In this document: positions 40,470 through 44,852 of the stretch, in pieces
Layout: each line of letters starts with the position of its first letter
Position numbering within the stretch: the first letter of the stretch is position 1
Assembly: GCA_934373295.1 (NCBI GenBank)
Contig: CAKROK010000009.1
Span: forward strand, 1-44,852
Source: an uncultured Christensenellaceae bacterium
Lineage (GTDB): Bacteria; Bacillota; Clostridia; Christensenellales; Christensenellaceae
Direction: 5' to 3'
Length of the DNA stretch: 44,852 nt
Program-made: the position numbers and the translations under genes
The notes under the pieces: generated by a model
Database searches by the model: none
Told to the model about the DNA's origin: nothing
Seen by the model: the letters and a program-made list of their open reading frames with translations, nothing else

Positions 40470-41870
40470 TTATGCCTTTGTGATCTTTACACCCTGCGGC
40501 GTATCCTTTAAAACATAGCCCATCGTGGTTATCAAGTCTCTCAACTCATCCGCGTGCGCCCAGTTCTTCTGTTTTCTCGCCTCGTCGCGCTGACGCGCCA
40601 GCTTCTTAACGTTGTCGGGTATCTCGTCCTCTTCATCCTTTAAAATGCCCAGCACGTCCATCAATGTATCGAGCGTCTTTAACGCCTTTTGCGCCTCGGC
40701 AGCGTCCCCGCCCTCGGAGAAGAGCGTGTTCGCCTCCTTGACCAGCTCGAATATGACGCCCACGGCATCGGCGGTGTTCAAATCGTCGTCCATGGCATCG
40801 TTAAATTTGTCGATATACTGCTGTGCGTCGAATTTCTGATCGCCCTTTGCGCCCTTATCCGCGACGAACTTTAAGTTCTCACGGCAATTCGTTATGCGCT
40901 CATATGCGGTCTTAGCCTGTTCAAGCAGCTCCTTTGAGAAGTTGACGGGGTTCCTGTAATGCGCGGAGAGCATGAACAGCCTGACCACGATGAGGTCAAA
41001 CTCCTTTGAGATATCCCTTACCGTGAAGAAGTTTCCCAAACTCTTTGACATCTTCGTGCCGTTTATGTTGATGTAGCCGTTATGCATCCAGTAGTGGGCA
41101 AACGTCTTTCCCGTGGCTCCCTCGGACTGTGCAATCTCGTTTTCATGATGGGGGAATTTGAGGTCCATTCCGCCGCCGTGTATGTCAAACGTATCTCCAA
41201 GGTACTTCCTGCTCATCGCGGAGCATTCGATATGCCAGCCCGGGCGGCCTTCGGAGAACGGGCTTTCCCAATAGGGCTCACCCTCCTTTTTAGCCTTCCA
41301 GAGGGCGAAGTCCATGGGATTATGCTTGACCTCCGTCGCGTCCAGGCGCTTTTCCTTTCTCGCCTCAAAGCCCGCGCCCATGGAGAGATCTTCCAAATTC
41401 TGTCCGCTCAGCTTGCCATAATCCTTAAAGCTTTCTACATCATAATATACATCGCCGTTTTTAGCGACATATGCGTGGCCGTTCTCGATGAGCGTGGATA
41501 TCATGTCGATTATCTCTTTTATATGCTCTGTCGCCTTGGGGTGAACAGTCGCGGGCTTTATGTTCAGGCCCTTTGCGTCTTTAAAATACTCGTCGATAAA
41601 GTGCTCGCCCAGCTCCTTAACGGTGATGCCCTGGCGATTCGCCTCTTTTATCATCTTGTCGTCGATATCCGTGAAGTTCTGAACAAACGTGACCTTATAA
41701 CCCCTGTATTCGAGATATCTTCTCAATGTATCGAAAACTATAAAGGGACGCGCGTTGCCGATATGGAAATAGTTATAGACCGTAGGACCGCAGGCGTATA
41801 TCTTCGCCTCACCCTCGTGAATGGGTACGAATTCCTCTTTTGTCTTGGTCATCGAATTGAAAATTTTCAA
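40470..41870 (-). CDS. cysS: Cysteinyl-tRNA synthetase
   Basis: 466 residues of class I: the zinc cysteine in YACGPTVYNYFHIGNARPF (about 26-44, HIGN signature), WHIECSAMS (about 206-214), HHENEIAQSEGATG, and the KMSKS loop in GTKMSKSLGNF (about 264-274). It charges tRNA-Cys. The start is a TTG with AAGGAG 8 bases upstream; an ATG closer to the ribosome site is out of frame and meets TGA after two codons. It is the first gene of the six-gene operon ending in holA. Confidence 0.97.
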   Translation of the reverse strand: MKIFNSMTKTKEEFVPIHEGEAKIYACGPTVYNYFHIGNARPFIVFDTLRRYLEYRGYKVTFVQNFTDIDDKMIKEANRQGITVKELGEHFIDEYFKDAKGLNIKPATVHPKATEHIKEIIDMISTLIENGHAYVAKNGDVYYDVESFKDYGKLSGQNLEDLSMGAGFEARKEKRLDATEVKHNPMDFALWKAKKEGEPYWESPFSEGRPGWHIECSAMSRKYLGDTFDIHGGGMDLKFPHHENEIAQSEGATGKTFAHYWMHNGYININGTKMSKSLGNFFTVRDISKEFDLIVVRLFMLSAHYRNPVNFSKELLEQAKTAYERITNCRENLKFVADKGAKGDQKFDAQQYIDKFNDAMDDDLNTADAVGVIFELVKEANTLFSEGGDAAEAQKALKTLDTLMDVLGILKDEEDEIPDNVKKLARQRDEARKQKNWAHADELRDLITTMGYVLKDTPQGVKITKA

Positions 41871-41913
41871 AGCATAGCTCCTTTACGAAAAAAATAAACA
41901 CTTCTACCCGTTA

Positions 41914-41942
41914 ATTATACGTTTAAACCGCGGTACTGTCAA
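41914..41942 (-). promoter_or_regulatory. Consensus sigma-A promoter of the cysS operon
   Basis: On the minus strand TTGACA (41942-41937), a 17-base spacer and TATAAT (41919-41914): a perfect match. The leader is only about 40 bases, too short for a T-box. Confidence 0.85.
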
Positions 41943-41999
41943 TATTTATCCTACTTTAATATATTCATGCAATATTTTTATCTACACTAATATGAAAAT

Positions 42000-42024
42000 G
42001 GGAGCCGCATAGACCGCAGCCCCC
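42000..42024 (-). terminator. Terminator of the sugar ABC transporter operon
   Basis: Nine-base arms (42000-42008 and 42016-42024, two G-U pairs in the minus-strand RNA) with a 7-base loop. The U-tract is weak (ATTTTC), but the position before the cysS promoter fits. Confidence 0.55.
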
Positions 42025-42118
42025 AAAAACCTAAATAGTAAAGGATGTCAAGCTAAAAATGTAGATATAGTCTTGTTTTGAAAAAACTAATGTTCTTTTT
42101 CACAGACTGTCTAAAATA

Positions 42119-43081
42119 TCAGGCTTTCTTTTTCTTCTTGGACATACAGTCGATACCAACTGCAAGGCAGAGTATCGCGCCCTTAACGATCCACTTCCAA
42201 TACTCGGAAAGGCCGATCATTATGAGGCCGTTATCCAGCATACCCATTATTATGACGCCCGCAAGCACGCCGGAGATCTTTCCGTAGCCGCCGTTTACGC
42301 TGACGCCGCCTAATACGCACGCCGTAATTACGTCGAACTCAAAGCCGGAGCCCGTCGCGGGAGAGCCGGAGTTAAGCCTCGAAAGATATATGATACCGGC
42401 GATCGCGGCGAAAAGGCCGTTTAACGCATAGACGAGTATGGTGACTCTGTCTACCTTTATGCCGGAGAGCTTAGCCGCTTCCTTGTTGCCGCCGATAGCA
42501 TAGAAATATCTGCCGAGATAGAACTTATAGAGAATGAACGCGCCTATCACGAAGATGATTATCATTATGAGTATCGGTATGGGGAAAACTCCGAAGATGT
42601 AGCCCTGGCCGATCATTTTGAAGGAGTCCTCAAAGCCGTTTATGGGCAGACCGCCGCTTATGACGTATGCGATACCCTTAAAGATGTTCATGAACGCCAT
42701 AGTCGCGATGATCGGGGGAATGCCTATCTTTGTAACGAGGAAGCCCTGGAACGCGCCCACGAGGAACATTATCGCGAGGTTTATCAATATCGCAAGGAAG
42801 GGCGGAAGACCCGCTTCAACCATGAGATATGCGCAGAAGATGTTTACAAACGTTATACCGCTGCCTATGGAAAGGTCGATGCCTCCCGTGAGCAGAACGA
42901 ACGTCATGCCTATAGCGCAGATGCCCATCATCGAAACCTGTCTTACGATGGTGAGCCAGTTGTCTATCGTGAAGAACTTGTCGCTCATCACCGTGAAAAA
43001 GAGCGCTACGATTACCAGTACGCCGTATATGGCGTGATTTTTAACAAAATTAATTGCTTTTGATGATTTTGTCTTTTCCAT
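42119..43081 (-). CDS. Ribose/galactose-type ABC transporter permease
   Basis: 320 residues, eight to ten membrane segments of the BPD_transp_2 family (RbsC/MglC): ICAIGMTFVLLTGGIDLSIGSGITFVN (about 55-81), ARYFYAIGGNKEAAKLSGI-like YLGRYFYAIGGNKEAAKLSGIKV, and VLGGVSVNGGYGKISGVLAGVIIMG near 262-286. It pairs with the ATPase 14 bases upstream. The C-terminus ends in a basic KKKKKA tail. A CAGACTGTCTAAAA motif matching the repeat-element end lies just past its stop codon. Confidence 0.92.
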   Translation of the reverse strand: MEKTKSSKAINFVKNHAIYGVLVIVALFFTVMSDKFFTIDNWLTIVRQVSMMGICAIGMTFVLLTGGIDLSIGSGITFVNIFCAYLMVEAGLPPFLAILINLAIMFLVGAFQGFLVTKIGIPPIIATMAFMNIFKGIAYVISGGLPINGFEDSFKMIGQGYIFGVFPIPILIMIIIFVIGAFILYKFYLGRYFYAIGGNKEAAKLSGIKVDRVTILVYALNGLFAAIAGIIYLSRLNSGSPATGSGFEFDVITACVLGGVSVNGGYGKISGVLAGVIIMGMLDNGLIMIGLSEYWKWIVKGAILCLAVGIDCMSKKKKKA

Positions 43082-43095
43082 TTTTATACTCCTGT

Positions 43096-44586
43096 CTATG
43101 CATTCTTGGAAGCATAGGTCATAACAGCTTCCTGTGTAAAATCACTGCGCTTGAGCTCGCCCGACTGCCTGCCCTCCGAAAGGACGATTATCCTGTCAGA
43201 CATGCCCAAAAGCTCCTCCATATCCGAGGATATCATTATGACCGCCTTGCCCTGCTTTGTCAAGTCGTTCATGAGCATGTATATCTCCTGCTTCGCGCCT
43301 ACGTCAATGCCTCTCGTAGGCTCGTCGAATATTATTATATCCGGTTCGCTCGCGAGCCATTTCGCGAGTACGACCTTCTGCTGATTGCCGCCGGAGAGAT
43401 TGCCCACCAGCTGCTCCAACGAAGGGGTCTTTATCCTAAGGTCTTTTTCAAGCTCCGTGGTTATCTTCTTTTCCTTGCCGCGGCTGATATATCCTAGCTT
43501 TGATATGCGCTTCAATATCGCCATAGTAATGTTTTCCCTAATAGACATATGCAGCTCAACGCCCTGCTGCTTTCTATCTTCTGGGACAAGCGCTATGCCC
43601 ATGTTGATGGCGTGCTCGGGGTTTCTGGGGGATATCTCCTTCCCCTCCTTTAGGAGCTTTCCGGAGGTTATCTTCGCCGCGCCGAAAATGAGCTGCGCAA
43701 GCTCCGTCCTTCCTGCTCCGATAAGGCCGCCAAAGCCCAATATCTCGCCCTTTCTCAGCTTAAAGGAAATGTCCTTTACGCCGTTTCCGCAAAGGAACTG
43801 AGACTCGAGCATAACGTCCGCATCCGGGTCAACCACTCTTTCGGGATAGGTCTCCGTGAGCGGTCTGCCGACCATGTATCTCACAAGCTCCTCACGGCAT
43901 GTATCCTTTATATCGAGAGTGGTTATGAACTTACCGTCTCTTAAAATGGTCACTCTGTCGCATATCGTGAATATCTCATCCAGCCTATGCGATATGTAGA
44001 GAATAGTAATTCCCCTTTGCTTCAGCCTCTCTATCATCTTAAACATCGCCTCGACCTCCTGATTTGTAAGAGGCGCCGAAGGCTCGTCCATTATCAATAT
44101 CTGTGTCTCCTTGGAGACTGCCTTGGCTATCTCGACCATCTGCTGATAGCCAACCGTCAAATCGCCCACAAGCGTCTTGGGGTCGATGTCAATATTCAGC
44201 ATGTCAAAGAGCTCCTGCGATCTTTTTATCATCGCGCTCTTGTTTAAAACCCCGCCCTTTTGAATAAATTCACCCATAAAGACGTTCTCATATACAGGAA
44301 GCTGATTGACGAGGTTGAATTCCTGATAGATAACGCCTATTCCGTTTTCTCTCGAGGTTGTAGGGTTAAATGAAGTGAATTCCTTCCCGTTTACCACTAT
44401 CGTGCCGCTTGTCGGACGGATAGCTCCCGTACATGTCTTTATAAGCGTCGATTTTCCGGCGCCGTTTTCACCAGCAAGTGCATGGACCTCACCGCGTCTC
44501 AGCGCCAAATTTACGCCGTCCAACGCGACAACGCCGGGATATTCCTTACGAATATCTTTAAATTCCAATACAATGTTCTGATCCAC
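43096..44586 (-). CDS. Sugar ABC transporter ATP-binding protein (MglA/RbsA type)
   Basis: 496 residues with two fused ABC modules. Module 1: Walker A GENGAGKST (about 37-45), LTVGYQQMVEIAKAVS, Walker B ILIMDEPSAPLT. Module 2: degenerate Walker A GLIGAGRTEL (about 285-294), intact signature LSGGNQQKVVLAKW and Walker B IIIFDEPTRGIDVG. This split is usual for carbohydrate-uptake CUT2 transporters. The GTG start has GAGGT 8 bases upstream. The sugar is not identifiable. Confidence 0.93.
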   Translation of the reverse strand: MDQNIVLEFKDIRKEYPGVVALDGVNLALRRGEVHALAGENGAGKSTLIKTCTGAIRPTSGTIVVNGKEFTSFNPTTSRENGIGVIYQEFNLVNQLPVYENVFMGEFIQKGGVLNKSAMIKRSQELFDMLNIDIDPKTLVGDLTVGYQQMVEIAKAVSKETQILIMDEPSAPLTNQEVEAMFKMIERLKQRGITILYISHRLDEIFTICDRVTILRDGKFITTLDIKDTCREELVRYMVGRPLTETYPERVVDPDADVMLESQFLCGNGVKDISFKLRKGEILGFGGLIGAGRTELAQLIFGAAKITSGKLLKEGKEISPRNPEHAINMGIALVPEDRKQQGVELHMSIRENITMAILKRISKLGYISRGKEKKITTELEKDLRIKTPSLEQLVGNLSGGNQQKVVLAKWLASEPDIIIFDEPTRGIDVGAKQEIYMLMNDLTKQGKAVIMISSDMEELLGMSDRIIVLSEGRQSGELKRSDFTQEAVMTYASKNA

Positions 44587-44611
44587 GTTTTATACCTCAT
44601 TTAATCAATTC

Positions 44612-44633
44612 CGCCGCGAGAAAAATCGCGGCG
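44612..44633 (-). other. Intergenic hairpin between binding-protein gene and ATPase gene
   Basis: CGCCGCGA (44612-44619) and TCGCGGCG (44626-44633) form a perfect 8-base stem with a 6-base loop. No T-run follows on either strand. Such hairpins often protect the 3' end of the abundant binding-protein message. Confidence 0.6.
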
Positions 44634-44667
44634 AAATCTTAACTGTCAATTCTAATGTTTCGAATAC

Positions 44668-44852
44668 TTATTTTTCAAGCTTGAGCGTGGAAAGATCCGT
44701 TCCGCTGTATACGCAGTACTCAAGGAGATTGTCGTTATTAACGGGAATTACGGGCATGAGCTCGAACATGTTGTAATCCTCACCCTTAAAGATCTTTACG
44801 AAGTTATCGACCGCATAACGCGCCCAGCCGATGGAGTTACCAAAGGAGATGG
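44668..44852 (-). CDS. C-terminal fragment of a sugar-binding lipoprotein/periplasmic protein (cut by window edge)
   Basis: The last 61 codons of a gene running off the window end: about ISFGNSIGWARYAVDNF then VKIFKGEDYNMFELMPVIPV, ending TDLSTLKLEK before TAA. Its place upstream of the CUT2 ATPase and permease on the same strand makes it the solute-binding component (Peripla_BP_4 type). The lipobox and ligand site are outside the window. Confidence 0.7.
   Translation of the reverse strand, partial: ISFGNSIGWARYAVDNFVKIFKGEDYNMFELMPVIPVNNDNLLEYCVYSGTDLSTLKLEK

Noticed and set aside
41082..41897. 271-codon open frame antisense to cysS
   Set aside because: It lies wholly opposite a well-supported cysS, lacks a ribosome site and shows no recognisable domain; long antisense frames are common in GC-rich third-position coding DNA.
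41871..42000. T-box riboswitch ahead of cysS
   Set aside because: A perfect promoter lies only about 40 bases before the start, leaving no room for a T-box leader.
42103..42116. Third copy of the palindromic element
   Set aside because: Only an end-like 14-base motif is present and an element would have to extend into mglC-type coding sequence; AGACTGTCT is itself palindromic, so this may be chance or a remnant.
44612..44633. Terminator between the binding-protein and ATPase genes
   Set aside because: No T-run follows the stem on the minus strand, so it is described as a message-stabilising hairpin instead.

Overview
The window looks like chromosomal DNA from a spore-forming member of the Clostridia (Firmicutes). 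The evidence is a SpoIVFA/SpoIVFB pair, a BofA homologue, a SleB-type spore-cortex hydrolase, a murE with the meso-diaminopimelate DNPR motif, sigma-A-like promoters (TTGACA, 17 bases, TATAAT) and strong GGAGG ribosome sites. Amino-acid fermentation is suggested by indolepyruvate oxidoreductase with two arylacetate-CoA ligases and by 4-hydroxybutyrate dehydrogenase. Base composition is moderately GC-rich in genes and AT-rich between them. No tRNA, rRNA, CRISPR array, prophage or full insertion sequence was seen. No name at genus level can be defended from this sequence alone.

Layout. 1-4.5 kb (minus): spoIVFA-spoIVFB, a YgjP-like metallopeptidase, a YdcF/SanA-like protein, a small DedA-like membrane protein and a Tim44-like zinc-ribbon protein. 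4.6-5.6 kb (plus): SleB-LysM hydrolase. 5.7-8.8 kb: 4-hydroxybutyrate dehydrogenase, AlkD-like protein, divergent queH, and a TetR regulator. 8.9-11.4 kb (minus): response regulator, histidine kinase and mscL, translationally coupled. 11.5-20.9 kb (minus): a division/cell-wall (dcw) cluster mraZ-rsmH-ftsL-pbp(PASTA)-murE-mraY-murD-ftsW, with a clear promoter and MraZ-like boxes before mraZ, a frameshift in mraY, and no murF or murG. 21.0-27.5 kb (minus): paaK-iorA-iorB-(repeat)-paaK-ACT-unknown gene. 27.7-28.5 kb (plus): amidohydrolase. 28.6-34.3 kb (minus): tsaE-tsaB-rimI-(degenerate membrane Mur ligase)-DUF4364-ROK kinase-phosphoglucomutase, apparently one operon closed by a bidirectional terminator. 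34.4-35.2 kb: bofA and a yaaL-like gene, separated by a second copy of the repeat. 35.3-41.9 kb (minus): cysS-unknown-plsX-MBL hydrolase-comEC-holA from a near-perfect promoter. 42.1-44.9 kb (minus): a ribose/galactose-type ABC importer (binding protein cut by the window edge, ATPase, permease).

How the parts relate. Several blocks serve the cell envelope: lipid II synthesis and septation (dcw), an osmotic valve behind a two-component system, phospholipid synthesis (plsX), and sporulation-specific proteolysis and cortex lysis. The t6A genes (tsaE, tsaB) with rimI form the usual conserved trio and here lead a long operon into glucose phosphorylation and phosphoglucomutase. Oxidative decarboxylation of arylpyruvates by IorAB followed by acyl-CoA ligases working in the ATP-forming direction would give substrate-level phosphorylation.

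The most unusual items are a membrane-anchored Mur-ligase-like protein without a nucleotide-binding loop or C-terminal domain (31.8-32.8 kb), a ComEC whose C-terminal metallo-beta-lactamase-like domain has lost its metal-binding histidines, the mraY frameshift, a two-copy palindromic element with terminal inverted repeats near CAGACTGTC, and several regulatory arrangements read directly from the sequence (TetR operator inside its own promoter, MraZ boxes, a leaderless-looking start, a hairpin over the bofA ribosome site).
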